In this document: positions 16,625 to 25,409 of the stretch, piece after piece | Layout: each line of letters opens with the position of its first letter | How positions within the stretch are numbered: position 1 is the first letter of the stretch | NCBI RefSeq assembly: GCF_014697195.1 | Contig: NZ_JACJRJ010000025.1 | Coordinates: 25,907-89,906, forward strand | Origin: Cylindrospermum sp. FACHB-282 | GTDB taxonomy: Bacteria; Cyanobacteriota; Cyanobacteriia; Cyanobacteriales; Nostocaceae | DNA: 64,000 bases | Direction: 5' to 3' | The notes under the pieces: model-generated | What the model was told of the DNA's origin: nothing | The model's database searches: none | Seen by the model: the letters and a program-made list of their open reading frames with translations, nothing else | Translations under genes and position numbers: made by a program

Positions 16625-17851
16625 CTATTTTTTGTAGGCGCTTAACTTAGAAAGACGGATTGCTTCCGCCACTGCTGTATCTAAATTTTCTACCACTATC
16701 AGCACATTGGTTTGGGTTTTGAGTGCGGCTAGATATTTTCTAGCGGCATTGAACTCAGAACCTGCAAGACGGATGACCACGCGCGGCAGAGATTCCTCGC
16801 GATGGCTTCTGCTGCTACTGGAGCCTAACATAGAGGATTGAATTTTGCTTCTGTCTTGTTGCAAAAATTTGGCAATGACTTCCGGCATTTCTGCCAATTG
16901 AGGAATAGTACCTAGGAAGTTAATGAGTATTACTTGAATGGTTTTGTCAGCAGCTAAGATTTTTAGACCAGTCTCTAGGCGATCGCGGAAAGTAGTCGGT
17001 GCGGTATCAGTGAGAAAAGCATGTCGCAGATTTAGACAAACACCAGGTTTACCACCAGCATTGGCAACTAAATCCAAAGTAGTCAACACCGAACCAGTGC
17101 CATTACCTAAAATACCTATTTTCCCGTTCATTTCTAAGGCATCCCAGTCACCTAAAATGCTGTTGATCTGACTACTCGTATGACGGCTGACAATTCTTGC
17201 CGCCATTTTTGCCATTTCTGGATGACGGTTGATGGCTCGTTCATTGACTATAACTTTGCCATTCAGGGCCATAACTTGGCCAGAGGTACTAACCGCTAGA
17301 GGATTAATCTCTACTAGGTCTAGGTCTTTTTGTATAAATAACTGGTACATCTTCTCCAGCACGCTGGTGACTGATAGCATCAGCATACCCTGCAAACCCA
17401 TTTTCAACGCCAGTCTTCGGGCATAAAACGGCGAAAATTCCTGATTCACTACCACATATTGCATTTTTTCTCCCGCCGATTCCCAATCAATATCTGCTTC
17501 TTTGCAACCTAGGAGTACTGGTCGGCAAACAGCGGTATCTAAAACTACTGCCAGATAAAATTCTTGATCGGCGTCATACTTCGATTCTGCCAGCAATACT
17601 TCCGGCAACTCTCCCCAAATAGATAAATTGAAGATACTTTGGGCGGCGGCGATCGCATCGATTGTGGTTTCTGCAATCCTGACTCCACCAGCTTTTTGCC
17701 TTTCAGCAGCATGTACCTGTGATTTCAGGACTATCGGATAGCGGATTTTTAAACGTTTCAAATCTGTGGGATGGTCAATTCGTTGGGAGGGTAATACGGG
17801 AATTCCCGTCTCGCTAAACAATTCTTTAACTTGATACTCTAATAGATCCAT
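16625..17851 (-). CDS. SucC-like protein (succinyl-CoA synthetase beta paralogue) with altered metal and phosphate sites
   Basis: The conserved start MDLLEYQVKELFSETGIPVLPS corresponds to 17851; a longer frame to 17929 adds 26 residues unlike the family. The 408-residue product has an ATP-grasp N-terminal half and a ligase C-terminal half. The motif DLVEINPLAV retains Glu181 and Asn183 (E. coli Glu197 and Asn199). The Mg ligand Asp213 of E. coli corresponds to Asn197 (ALNGKV). The Gly-rich segment normally reading DVGGGA is LRHAFLTD, NIFGGI is NFLGTI, and the ATP-grasp loop HAGGRGKAGG is HAAERQKAGG. Together these suggest lost or changed nucleotide and phosphate chemistry. It is probably the first gene of an operon with the sucD-like gene and the small Cys-rich gene. 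Confidence 0.85.
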   Translation of the reverse strand: MDLLEYQVKELFSETGIPVLPSQRIDHPTDLKRLKIRYPIVLKSQVHAAERQKAGGVRIAETTIDAIAAAQSIFNLSIWGELPEVLLAESKYDADQEFYLAVVLDTAVCRPVLLGCKEADIDWESAGEKMQYVVVNQEFSPFYARRLALKMGLQGMLMLSVTSVLEKMYQLFIQKDLDLVEINPLAVSTSGQVMALNGKVIVNERAINRHPEMAKMAARIVSRHTSSQINSILGDWDALEMNGKIGILGNGTGSVLTTLDLVANAGGKPGVCLNLRHAFLTDTAPTTFRDRLETGLKILAADKTIQVILINFLGTIPQLAEMPEVIAKFLQQDRSKIQSSMLGSSSSRSHREESLPRVVIRLAGSEFNAARKYLAALKTQTNVLIVVENLDTAVAEAIRLSKLSAYKK

Positions 17852-18624
17852 TGAAATACACCTTCTCTTGTCACTTCCAAAGCATGTACCGGGTGCTGTC
17901 TCATCGCTTCTACAGCACCTTGATTGCAAAATCTAGCTTTGGTTGGCTATAAAAATTTATTTTTCTCGTATCAATTTTATCGAATTCGACAGATCGGGTA
18001 AATTAATTTCTAGAGCCAACCCTTGGGTACCAGGCTGATCAGACCTAAATCATCTTTTCCGTACACTTTCTAGCGTCTAAAAGCACTAAGCTAGAATTGT
18101 TTCTCTTTGGTTTGGATCGTTTTATAGGACTCATATTTGATTTTTGAAATACACGTAGGTTGTGTTATGCCATAGGCTAACGCACCAAAACCGTCGGATG
18201 GTGCGTTAGGTCAGCCGTAACACACCCTAAATATACTTAGATTTTTGAAAAAATCAAATCGGATTGCTATATAACTACTGTAAGACATCTAGAAAGTTTA
18301 CCTGCGGTAGCTACTGAGGTTTTAATGGCCCCAATCAAGGCACTAAAGATGCCCTAAATACTGATTATTTCCATTTTTTCTAATTTCTGCTGGCCCTGGG
18401 ACTGTCTGGAGCATTGAGGAAAATGAAAAAGTAAAAATTTGAACAATTACTACTTAGGTTATTTTTGCCCACCCAAAGGTCGGGATTTGTGTTAAAAAGT
18501 TGATTTATTGGATGTAACCACTGGGGCCGGTTAATATGCATCTACACTCAGCAAAGATAAGTTTTTATATTTTCTACTGTCAAAGATAATAAAAACACTA
18601 AATAAAGACTAGCGGTCATGCTCT
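17852..18624. other. Long intergenic region with a palindromic repeat
   Basis: This 773-bp spacer separates the divergent sucC-like gene and the following rightward gene. It contains the 18125-18275 repeat. The rest is AT-rich; I see no open frame with coding character and no tRNA. Promoters for both flanking genes should be here. Confidence 0.4.
18125..18275. repeat. Nested palindromic MITE/REP-like element
   Basis: The centre is an 11-bp perfect inverted repeat, ctaacgcacca (18177-18187) and tggtgcgttag (18199-18209). Outside it gtgtta (18162-18167) pairs with taacac (18218-18223), and further out tatttgattttt (about 18133-18144) pairs with aaaaaatcaaat near 18248-18260. The right edge, ggattgctatata (18261-18273), is the complement of the tatagcaatcc motif found at 10278, 29594 and 37339. 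Confidence 0.65.
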
Positions 18625-20439
18625 ATGAAAATAGCATTCCCTCAGGAAGATATACAGCTTTTAGCCACGATTCTACAGGAACAATTACTTGCAGAAGTCC
18701 AATCTGGTGAAGTTTTCCAGGTTAAATGTGCTGTCAAAAATAACGAGCTAATGGTTTTAACTCAACACCCACCAGGTGTAACAGTTGACAGGGAAACAAT
18801 TTTTACCATACTGGAAGAAGCTATCCTTGGGCAACCGGACTACCAGTCCCAAGAGACGCAGTTGTTCCTCAGGGTTTCTGGAGAAAAACTCCCTTACGCT
18901 AAACATTGCCTGAGTCGGAAGGTTCAGGATAAAGTGCAAGATGGGGAACTCAGTACCCCCCCAAAATGGGATTTAGGGGTGATGGGGAACTCAGCGCCCC
19001 CAAGCACAGAGCCGAGAGCAAGCGATCGCCTAGTTTTTCCCCCTACCGACCTTCCCATAGATGAACCCCCATCAATCGATTTCCCCAACTCAGACCATCT
19101 ATCTATGGATGAGACTGAGTTAGAGGAAGCCTTTGACCCCTTGGCAGGTTCACCAAATTTGATGGCTTCTAAGCGATCGCTATCTCTACAACCAATCATT
19201 CTTGGTGTAGCCTTGGTGGGTGGTTTCGCCTTTGGTGGCAGTGCTTTCTTGTTCAGTCGTCCTTGTGCGGTGTCCGAATGTCAAGAAATACAAACCGCTG
19301 AACTATTAAAAGTAGAATCTCGGCGACTAACACGCAGCGCCAAGTCAGAAAAAGATTTGATTGCAGTACAACAGCGACTCTTAGCAGCCAGCAATAACCT
19401 GACTCAAATTCCTGACTGGGCATCCCGAAAACAGCAAGCAGAGGAACTGTCTGCAAGTTTGTCTGGACAGGCAAGAAAAATTAGTCTGGTAATCAATGCT
19501 TTGCAAGCTGCATCCTTAGTAGAGGAAAAAATGCCAACTGCCGCCAATAACCTGGCAGAATTACAAGCTAGACAACGTTTATGGCGACAAGCGATCGCAC
19601 CACTAGAGGCAATCAGCCCCAATAGCGAACTTTATGGGCTGGTACAAACAAAATTACCGCTTTATCGTATCGGTTTACAAACAGTAAATCAGCAGTTACT
19701 CAAAGAGGAACTATCGCTGAAAAAACTGACTTCAGCCAAAGCTGTAGCTAATACAGCCGTTGCTAATGCAGCCAATGCCAAATCTGGGAATGACTGGCAA
19801 AAGGTGGAGTCTACTTGGCTTTTAGCAGTCAATGCCTTAAAGAGCATCCCCCAGACTAGCCCAGCATACCAAGAAGCACAAAACCTGTTGGCAGAATATC
19901 AACCGAAACTAATCATGGCACGCGATCGCGCCACTAAAGAAAAATTAGCCGCCAAAACCTACCAACAAGCTATCAACACAGCCAATCAAGCTCAAGTCTA
20001 TACGCAAAAACAACAATGGAAGGCAGCAGTAACATACTGGACTCAGGCTTTACAGGTTGCTCAACAGATTTCTAGTGAAAGCTCGTACTACACTCAAGCC
20101 CAGTCTCTAGTCCAACCCTACTCAGAGTCCCTCCGACAAGCACAAGAAAAATTCCAAATCTATGGCGATTTAGAACAAACTCGCGCTGACTTAAATAAAA
20201 CTTGTACTAATGGAATTAAGCTTTGCACGTTTACTATAGATAGCCAAGGCATTATGGTTCGCTTAACGCCTGAATATGACCAAGCAATACAAAATAGCTT
20301 GACTAATCCTGATTCTAACCCCCTGACAAACCACTTCCAAAGCTTAAAGGAAGCACTCGTAGTGATTAGCGAAAATGCCAAACAGCCGCTGTTAGTCTAT
20401 GATTCTCAAGGTCAAGAAATGTATCTGCGGATGCCCTGA
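18625..20439 (+). CDS. Membrane-anchored coiled-coil/TPR-like protein, unknown function
   Basis: This 604-residue protein is not a family I can name. Residues 1-95 form a compact N-terminal region that looks like a small alpha/beta domain. Residues 100-185 are a Pro/Ser-rich linker in which an 11-residue tract (DGELSTPPKWD, then MGNSAPPST) is partly duplicated. A single membrane helix follows at about 189-211 (ILGVALVGGFAFGGSAFLF), then a helical Ala/Gln-rich region (220-520) resembling TPR or coiled-coil arrays, with AANNLAELQARQRLWRQA and WKAAVTYWTQAL units. The C-terminal 80 residues contain conserved-looking strands ending SQGQEMYLRMP. The topology suggests a cytoplasmic head and a large extracytoplasmic helical domain. 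Its 3' end runs into the heptamer array at 20440. Confidence 0.75.
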   Translation: MKIAFPQEDIQLLATILQEQLLAEVQSGEVFQVKCAVKNNELMVLTQHPPGVTVDRETIFTILEEAILGQPDYQSQETQLFLRVSGEKLPYAKHCLSRKVQDKVQDGELSTPPKWDLGVMGNSAPPSTEPRASDRLVFPPTDLPIDEPPSIDFPNSDHLSMDETELEEAFDPLAGSPNLMASKRSLSLQPIILGVALVGGFAFGGSAFLFSRPCAVSECQEIQTAELLKVESRRLTRSAKSEKDLIAVQQRLLAASNNLTQIPDWASRKQQAEELSASLSGQARKISLVINALQAASLVEEKMPTAANNLAELQARQRLWRQAIAPLEAISPNSELYGLVQTKLPLYRIGLQTVNQQLLKEELSLKKLTSAKAVANTAVANAANAKSGNDWQKVESTWLLAVNALKSIPQTSPAYQEAQNLLAEYQPKLIMARDRATKEKLAAKTYQQAINTANQAQVYTQKQQWKAAVTYWTQALQVAQQISSESSYYTQAQSLVQPYSESLRQAQEKFQIYGDLEQTRADLNKTCTNGIKLCTFTIDSQGIMVRLTPEYDQAIQNSLTNPDSNPLTNHFQSLKEALVVISENAKQPLLVYDSQGQEMYLRMP

Positions 20440-20692
20440 ATGTGGTAATGGGTAATGGCTAATGGCTAATGGCTAATGGCTAATGGCTAATGGCTAATGG
20501 CTAATGGCTAATGGGTAATGGCTAATGGGTAATGGCTAATGGGTGATGGGTGATGGGTGATGGGTAATGGGTAATAGAAGTTAATTATCTTTTCCCTGAC
20601 CAATTACCAATTACCAATTACCAATTACCAATTACCAATTACCAATTACCAATTACCAATTACCAATTACCAATTACCAATTACCAATTACC
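20440..20692. repeat. Pair of heptanucleotide tandem arrays between convergent genes
   Basis: About 20440-20570 is a run of ggctaat units drifting into gggtaat and gggtgat. After a 25-bp break, about 20599-20692 is a run of around 13 ccaatta units. Because the complement of ccaatta is taattgg, the two arrays are imperfectly complementary and can form a long imperfect hairpin between the convergent genes. The right array encodes the last residues of AroE (VIGNW and stop). These are the STRR type of repeats of heterocystous cyanobacteria. There are no spacers, so it is not a CRISPR. Confidence 0.9.
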
Positions 20693-21567
20693 ATCAGGTG
20701 ATTTTCTAATGCTTGGCGCATTGTGTCTACAGGCACGATTTCTTGGTGTAACCAGATTTTTAAGGCTGCTGCGCCTTGCTGGACTAGCATTTCTAACCCA
20801 TCAATGGCGATCGCCCCTTGTTTTTCTGCTTGTTGGAGAAATAGCGTTGGTTTAGGGATATAGATCAAATCATAGGCGATCGCACCTGGTGGCAGATCAG
20901 TCATTTCCCCAACACTCAACGGCGACACCTCCAGATGAGGATACATCCCCATCGGGGTTGTATTTACCAGCAAGTTAGCTTGGGGGATTAGCTTTGGTAG
21001 TTCCTCCCATTGATGCACCTGAAATTGCGCCGCTTGGGATGAATTGCCCCAACTATGGCGGAATTCTTCTAACTTCTGCACATTGCGCCCCACAACATGA
21101 ATAGACGCACAACCAAGCTGGATACAACCTGCCACAACTGCCCTGGCTGCGCCACCATTACCTAAAATTACTGCTACCTTTTGACTCCAATCTTGGTGAT
21201 AAGTTGTTTGCAAAGGGGCAATAAACCCTTCTACATCGGTATTTGTCCCCACCCATTTACCATCTTGGCGAGTTACAGTATTCACTGCCCCTATGGCTTG
21301 GGCTATGGGGGTAACCTCTGATAACAAAGACAATATCGCCTGCTTGTGGGGAATTGTCACACTAAAGCCGACGACGCCAACAGCAGCAAAACCTGCGATC
21401 GCCACTTCTAAATTTTGTGGTTCGATAGGAAAGGGAAGATAAACATAATCTAATCCCAACTCAGCAAGGGCAACATTGTGCATCACCGGCGATAGAGAAT
21501 GTTCCACCGGATGCCCAATCACACCTAAAAGTTTAGTTGTGCCTGTAATCAATCTTTCTTTTATCAT
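20674..21567 (-). CDS. aroE: Shikimate dehydrogenase (NADP+)
   Basis: The 297-residue product reduces 3-dehydroshikimate to shikimate, the fourth step of the chorismate pathway, in the cytoplasm. The substrate-binding segment is GVIGHPVEHSLSPVMHN (15-31). The catalytic pair is Lys75 in TIPHKQ and Asp111 in GTNTDVEGF. The NADP-binding loop is LGNGGAARAV (about 135-144). The C-terminal GLEMLVQQGAAALKIW motif is intact. The last five codons lie in the ccaatta array, and the start codon lies in a short ctaatga array at 21564-21584, so both ends of the gene are bordered by heptamer repeats. No Shine-Dalgarno is visible at the start. Confidence 0.96.
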   Translation of the reverse strand: MIKERLITGTTKLLGVIGHPVEHSLSPVMHNVALAELGLDYVYLPFPIEPQNLEVAIAGFAAVGVVGFSVTIPHKQAILSLLSEVTPIAQAIGAVNTVTRQDGKWVGTNTDVEGFIAPLQTTYHQDWSQKVAVILGNGGAARAVVAGCIQLGCASIHVVGRNVQKLEEFRHSWGNSSQAAQFQVHQWEELPKLIPQANLLVNTTPMGMYPHLEVSPLSVGEMTDLPPGAIAYDLIYIPKPTLFLQQAEKQGAIAIDGLEMLVQQGAAALKIWLHQEIVPVDTMRQALENHLMVIGNW

Positions 21568-21584
21568 TAGTCATTAGTCATTAG
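21564..21584. repeat. Three-copy heptamer array containing the aroE start codon
   Basis: The minus strand reads three ctaatga units; the atg of the last is the aroE start codon (21567-21565). It is the same unit as the longer arrays at 24434 and 61379. Confidence 0.8.
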
Positions 21585-21782
21585 ATGCGTCTACTATATA
21601 AATCCTAGACAAGTCTAGACATTTACTTCTTACTTCAATGGGAGCATGGGAGCGGTTATCCCTCAGTCTCTTTACGCATCCTACCTGTAGGGTGCGTTCC
21701 CTAACGCACGAATCATGATTTTTATCGTTTGACTACTAGCCTACAATTATTAAAAGTTACTTTATATTTTTTTATTTAAATC

Positions 21783-22730
21783 ATGCAGGCAACTACAGCC
21801 CCCTCTACACCCCCAATTCCTGGCAAATATTGGCAGTGGCGAGGGCACAACGTTTACTATGTACAAGCGGGAGAAAAACAACCGCAACGTCCGCCCTTGC
21901 TGTTAGTCCATGGCTTTGGTGCTTCCACAGACCACTGGCGCAAGAATATCACAGGACTGTATCCAGATTTTGAAGTATATGCCATCGACCTTTTGGGATT
22001 TGGACGTTCAGCTAAACCAAAATTGCAGTATGGCGGCGACTTGTGGCGCGACCAACTTAATGATTTTATCAGTCAAGTGATTGGTCAAAAAGCCGTATTA
22101 GCAGGTAACTCTCTTGGTGGCTACGCTTGCTTGTGTGTTGCAGCCCAATTTCCCGACAGCGTAGCCGGTTTAGCATTACTCAATAGTGCAGGCCCCTTTA
22201 GTCAAAATCAGCCAACATCTGAACCAGAAGCATTACAAGCCCAAATTCAGCCGCCTCAAAAACCTTTGCAACAACTCTTGGGTGATGCTGTAAAGTGGAT
22301 TTTTCAGCAACCTTTAGCCCAATTTATATTATTTCAATACGTCCGCCAGCGGTGGGTAATTCGTCAAACTTTAGAAAAAGTTTATCTAGATAAAAGCGCA
22401 ATTACAGACCAATTGATCGAAGAAATTTCTCGTCCTGCTTTTGATGCTGGCGCACTAGATGTATTTGTCTCCGTCTTTAGCAGCCCCCAAGGAGAAAAAG
22501 TTGATGTACTGCTAAAGCAATTAACTTGTTCTCTATTACTATTGTGGGGAGAAGCAGACCCTTGGATAAATGCCAGAGAACGTTCCCAAAAGTTTCGCCA
22601 ATATTATCCCCAATTAACAGAATATTTTCTCACAGCGGGTCATTGTCCTCATGACGAAGCACCCGATAAAGTAAACCCACTTTTACGCGATTGGGTCTTG
22701 TCTATTACTCAGTCAAATTATAGCGGTTAA
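21783..22730 (+). CDS. Alpha/beta-fold hydrolase
   Basis: This 315-residue protein is a typical alpha/beta hydrolase. The oxyanion strand motif is LLVHGFGASTDHW (41-52). The nucleophile elbow is GNSLGG with Ser110. The probable acid is in GEADPWINA (about Asp260) and the catalytic histidine is in TAGHCPHDEAP near residue 292. It is similar in layout to cyanobacterial and plastid pheophytinase-like or haloperoxidase-like hydrolases, but I cannot assign a substrate. No signal peptide is visible, so it is cytoplasmic or peripheral. It stands alone, divergent from aroE, behind a spacer with a gtgcgttccctaacgcac palindrome at 21692-21709. Confidence 0.88.
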   Translation: MQATTAPSTPPIPGKYWQWRGHNVYYVQAGEKQPQRPPLLLVHGFGASTDHWRKNITGLYPDFEVYAIDLLGFGRSAKPKLQYGGDLWRDQLNDFISQVIGQKAVLAGNSLGGYACLCVAAQFPDSVAGLALLNSAGPFSQNQPTSEPEALQAQIQPPQKPLQQLLGDAVKWIFQQPLAQFILFQYVRQRWVIRQTLEKVYLDKSAITDQLIEEISRPAFDAGALDVFVSVFSSPQGEKVDVLLKQLTCSLLLLWGEADPWINARERSQKFRQYYPQLTEYFLTAGHCPHDEAPDKVNPLLRDWVLSITQSNYSG

Positions 22731-22887
22731 TCCCAACAAACCTTTCCCTAACCCTCTCCTAAAAAGAGAGGGGAAGGTGCAGTATTGCTTAAGAGACATG
22801 GTTAGGACTTACTTTCCTTGACAAATTTACCTTTTTTGAATTCAAAATGCAAAATTCAATCTGCGGTCAAGCAACAACTCTAGACAT

Positions 22888-24411
22888 CTATAACAACTCC
22901 AGCATCTGCGATACACTCACCAAGGTATTAGCGCACAAAATACCAGATGCAGCTGCTGCTGGGACACCAATTCCCGGCATTGTGCTATCACCCACGCGAT
23001 ACAAACCTTTTATTGGCGTCTGTGAACCGGGAAACATTCCTTTACCCGCTGCGATCGCCGGGCCATAGGTTCCCTGATAACGTCTTAGATAATGGGCATG
23101 GGTTAGGGGTGTACCAATAAGTTCCAACTCTACACGCTGGCGAATATCAGGGATAATTTGCTCTAGGGCGCGATATAAAGATTGTGCTTTTTCCCTTTTC
23201 TTCTGTTCATATTGATCATTCCGTTCCCAACCGGTGAAGGGTTCGAGGGTGTAAGCATGAACAACATGATATCCCTCTGGGGCTAAAGTGGCATCCCACA
23301 CACTGGGAATAGAAATCATGCAAGTATTACCAGCTGTGGTAATGTCCTGACTAGAATCGTGAACTACTACATGATGTCCGGTTAAATTTTTCAACCCCTC
23401 GGCGCGGATGCCTAAGTGCAAATGCATAAAGCTCTCAACCGCTGGCGTATCTAAAGCCGCTTGACGGTAAGCCGTGGGTAAATCTTCAGGAAGTAGCAGG
23501 TGTTTGTAGGTATCCCAAATTGTGGCATTGGAAATTATCACGGGTGCTTTTAAAATTTCACTGGTTCGCAATTTGACGCCAACAGCTTTCCCAGAAGCCA
23601 CTAAAATTTGCTCAACGTGGCATCCCAAACGCAACTCACCGCCCCAGCGTTGTAAACCCCGCACCAAAGCATTGACAATTGCCTTACTGCCCCCCAGAGG
23701 ATACTCTACCCCAACGCGCGATGGGCTACGCCCCGCTGTTCGCGAACGCTCCCCCAACATAAAAGCTACCTCTGGGGCAATTGTCCCCTCTGCCTTTAAA
23801 CCAGATAGCAGAAAGCATTCTAGGTCAATTAGTCGCCGCACCCAAGGATCTTGCACCGTGGCATCCATTACACTACCTACAGATGCTTGGATAATTGGCA
23901 AGTTGAAGAGCATTTTTCCCAAAGATGGCAGGTAACGACCCAGTAACACCAGCAGCAACTGCCAATCAGCCCTTAATGCTAGTGTGGGAACACCTTTCAT
24001 TGCCTCATACAAACCTAACAAGCGTTCTTGAAACCGCTGGACTTCTTTAGCACCTTGGGGGGTAATTTTATGCACCTCATGACGGTACTCTTCAGCATCG
24101 CTATAAACTGGAAAACTGCCTTCAGGAAAGTGGTAGTGTCCTAAGGGATTATAGGATATAACTTGGAGGGATTCACCGAGAACATCTAGAACTTGTTTTA
24201 CAGGATTCAAACTCTGGGCATCGGTCAAACCACAATAAAAAGAAGGGCCAGAATCAAATTCAAAGCCCCGCCGTTTAAAGCTATGGGCAGCACCGCCAGC
24301 AATTGTGTGACTTTCACAGACAATCACCCGCTTACCATAACGAGCAAGTAACCCAGCAGCACACAACCCGCCGATACCACTACCAATAACGATGACATCA
24401 CTATCTTGCAT
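22888..24411 (-). CDS. FAD-dependent carotenoid desaturase/isomerase-like oxidoreductase
   Basis: From ATG 24411 the product has 507 residues; this start is preceded by aggag four bases upstream and removes eight residues encoded by repeat-derived DNA. The N-terminal Rossmann motif is DVIVIGSGIGGLCAAGLLARYG, followed by GGAAHSFKRRGFEFDSGPSF. The C-terminal FAD segment is LYRVGDSTMPGIGVPAAAASG. This is the pattern of the phytoene desaturase/CrtH (prolycopene isomerase) family and related retinol saturases. CrtH itself in Nostoc reads differently at the N-terminus, so I treat this as a paralogue of unknown carotenoid or lipid substrate. A repeat-derived segment lies in the middle (23715-23752). 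The gene is divergent from the MlaF-like gene across a heptamer array. Confidence 0.85.
   Translation of the reverse strand: MQDSDVIVIGSGIGGLCAAGLLARYGKRVIVCESHTIAGGAAHSFKRRGFEFDSGPSFYCGLTDAQSLNPVKQVLDVLGESLQVISYNPLGHYHFPEGSFPVYSDAEEYRHEVHKITPQGAKEVQRFQERLLGLYEAMKGVPTLALRADWQLLLVLLGRYLPSLGKMLFNLPIIQASVGSVMDATVQDPWVRRLIDLECFLLSGLKAEGTIAPEVAFMLGERSRTAGRSPSRVGVEYPLGGSKAIVNALVRGLQRWGGELRLGCHVEQILVASGKAVGVKLRTSEILKAPVIISNATIWDTYKHLLLPEDLPTAYRQAALDTPAVESFMHLHLGIRAEGLKNLTGHHVVVHDSSQDITTAGNTCMISIPSVWDATLAPEGYHVVHAYTLEPFTGWERNDQYEQKKREKAQSLYRALEQIIPDIRQRVELELIGTPLTHAHYLRRYQGTYGPAIAAGKGMFPGSQTPIKGLYRVGDSTMPGIGVPAAAASGILCANTLVSVSQMLELL
23715..23752. repeat. Short dispersed repeat inside coding sequence
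   Basis: The stretch gcgatgggctacgccccgct followed by gttcgcgaacgctc resembles the GC-rich dispersed repeats of Nostoc genomes. In the oxidoreductase frame it encodes GERSRTAGRSPSRVG, a polar stretch between two conserved-looking segments. The frame remains open, so it appears to be a tolerated in-frame insertion. A similar GC-rich tract lies at 50311-50342. Confidence 0.5.
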
Positions 24412-24433
24412 TTCGCTCCTATGTTCTTTGACC

Positions 24434-24543
24434 AATGACTAATGAATGATTGAACCAATGACCAATGACCAATGACTAATGACCAATGACCAATGACCAA
24501 TGACCAATGACCAATGACTAATGACTAATGAATGATTGAACCA
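24434..24543. repeat. Heptamer array (ccaatga) flanked by a 24-bp direct repeat
   Basis: About nine ccaatga/ctaatga units lie between two copies of a 24-bp sequence, 24434-24457 and 24520-24543, each ending gaatgattgaacca. The second copy contains the start codon and first codons of the MlaF-like gene, so the first looks like a duplicate of the gene start left behind by array growth. Confidence 0.85.
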
Positions 24544-25314
24544 TTGATTGAACTCAAAAACATCTCTAAATCCTTTGGTGACAATAAGGTTTTAGATAAT
24601 GTGGATTTGACAATTTATCAGGGAGAAGCACTAGGCATTATTGGCCCTTCAGGGACTGGTAAATCGACGGTTTTAAGAATAATAGCCGGGTTATTGCAAC
24701 CGGATGAAGGAGAAATTTATGTGCAGGGGGTACGACGAGAAGGATTGATTGAGGATGGCACTGATCCGATTGGGATTGGCATGGTGTTTCAACAGGCGGC
24801 GTTATTTGATTCGTTGACGGTAGAGGAAAATGTGGGGTTTTTGCTGTATCAAAATTCTAAATTAAAGCGATCGCGCATTCGAGAACTGGTAAATGAAAAA
24901 TTAGACATGGTAGGCTTACCGGGAATCGGCAACCTTTACCCCGCTGAACTCTCTGGGGGGATGCGAAAAAGGGTAAGTTTTGCCCGTGCGATTATGTCTA
25001 ACCCTGATAAACCCGCTGATAGCCCATCAGTATTACTATACGATGAACCAACAGCCGGGCTTGATCCCATTGCCTCAACGGTGATAGAAGATTTAATCCG
25101 TCATTTGCAACTTACACAGGGTGTCTGTAGTACTTATGTAATTATTACTCACCAAGACAGCACCATTCGGCGGACAGCCGACAGACTAATTTTTCTGTAT
25201 CAAGGTAAAGTGCAATGGCAAGGTACAGTTAATCAAATAGATAGCACAGACCACCCTTTGATCAGACAATTTATAAGTGGGAGTGTGCATGGGCCGATTC
25301 AGGTTGTCGGTTAA
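24532..25314 (+). CDS. MlaF/TGD3-like ABC transporter ATP-binding protein
   Basis: A 260-residue ABC ATPase with Walker A GPSGTGKST (about 38-46), Q-loop VFQQAALFDSLTVEENV, signature LSGGMRKRV, Walker B LLYDEPTAGLD and switch ITHQDS. The FDSLTVEENV segment after the Q-loop is characteristic of MlaF and plastid TGD3, which drive lipid movement between membranes. The MCE-domain gene that follows after 95 bp on the same strand supports this. The MlaE/TGD1-type permease is not in the window. The start ATG lies at the edge of the heptamer array and has no Shine-Dalgarno. Confidence 0.93.
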   Translation: MIEPLIELKNISKSFGDNKVLDNVDLTIYQGEALGIIGPSGTGKSTVLRIIAGLLQPDEGEIYVQGVRREGLIEDGTDPIGIGMVFQQAALFDSLTVEENVGFLLYQNSKLKRSRIRELVNEKLDMVGLPGIGNLYPAELSGGMRKRVSFARAIMSNPDKPADSPSVLLYDEPTAGLDPIASTVIEDLIRHLQLTQGVCSTYVIITHQDSTIRRTADRLIFLYQGKVQWQGTVNQIDSTDHPLIRQFISGSVHGPIQVVG

Positions 25315-25409
25315 GTCAGTGCTGAGTTTTAAATCCTGAGTAGATTTTTCCCACTCAGCACGGATGCGCTAAGAGCACTCAGGAATAATAGTCGGGTAGA
25401 GGAAAAAAA

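Noticed and set aside
17852..17929. N-terminal extension of the sucC-like gene
   Set aside because: The added 26 residues are Cys/Arg-rich and unlike the family, whose conserved start corresponds to 17851.
20440..20692. Tandem array that might be taken for a CRISPR
   Set aside because: The units are 7 bp, contiguous and without spacers, and no cas genes are in the window. The same holds for 24434-24543 and 61379-61551.
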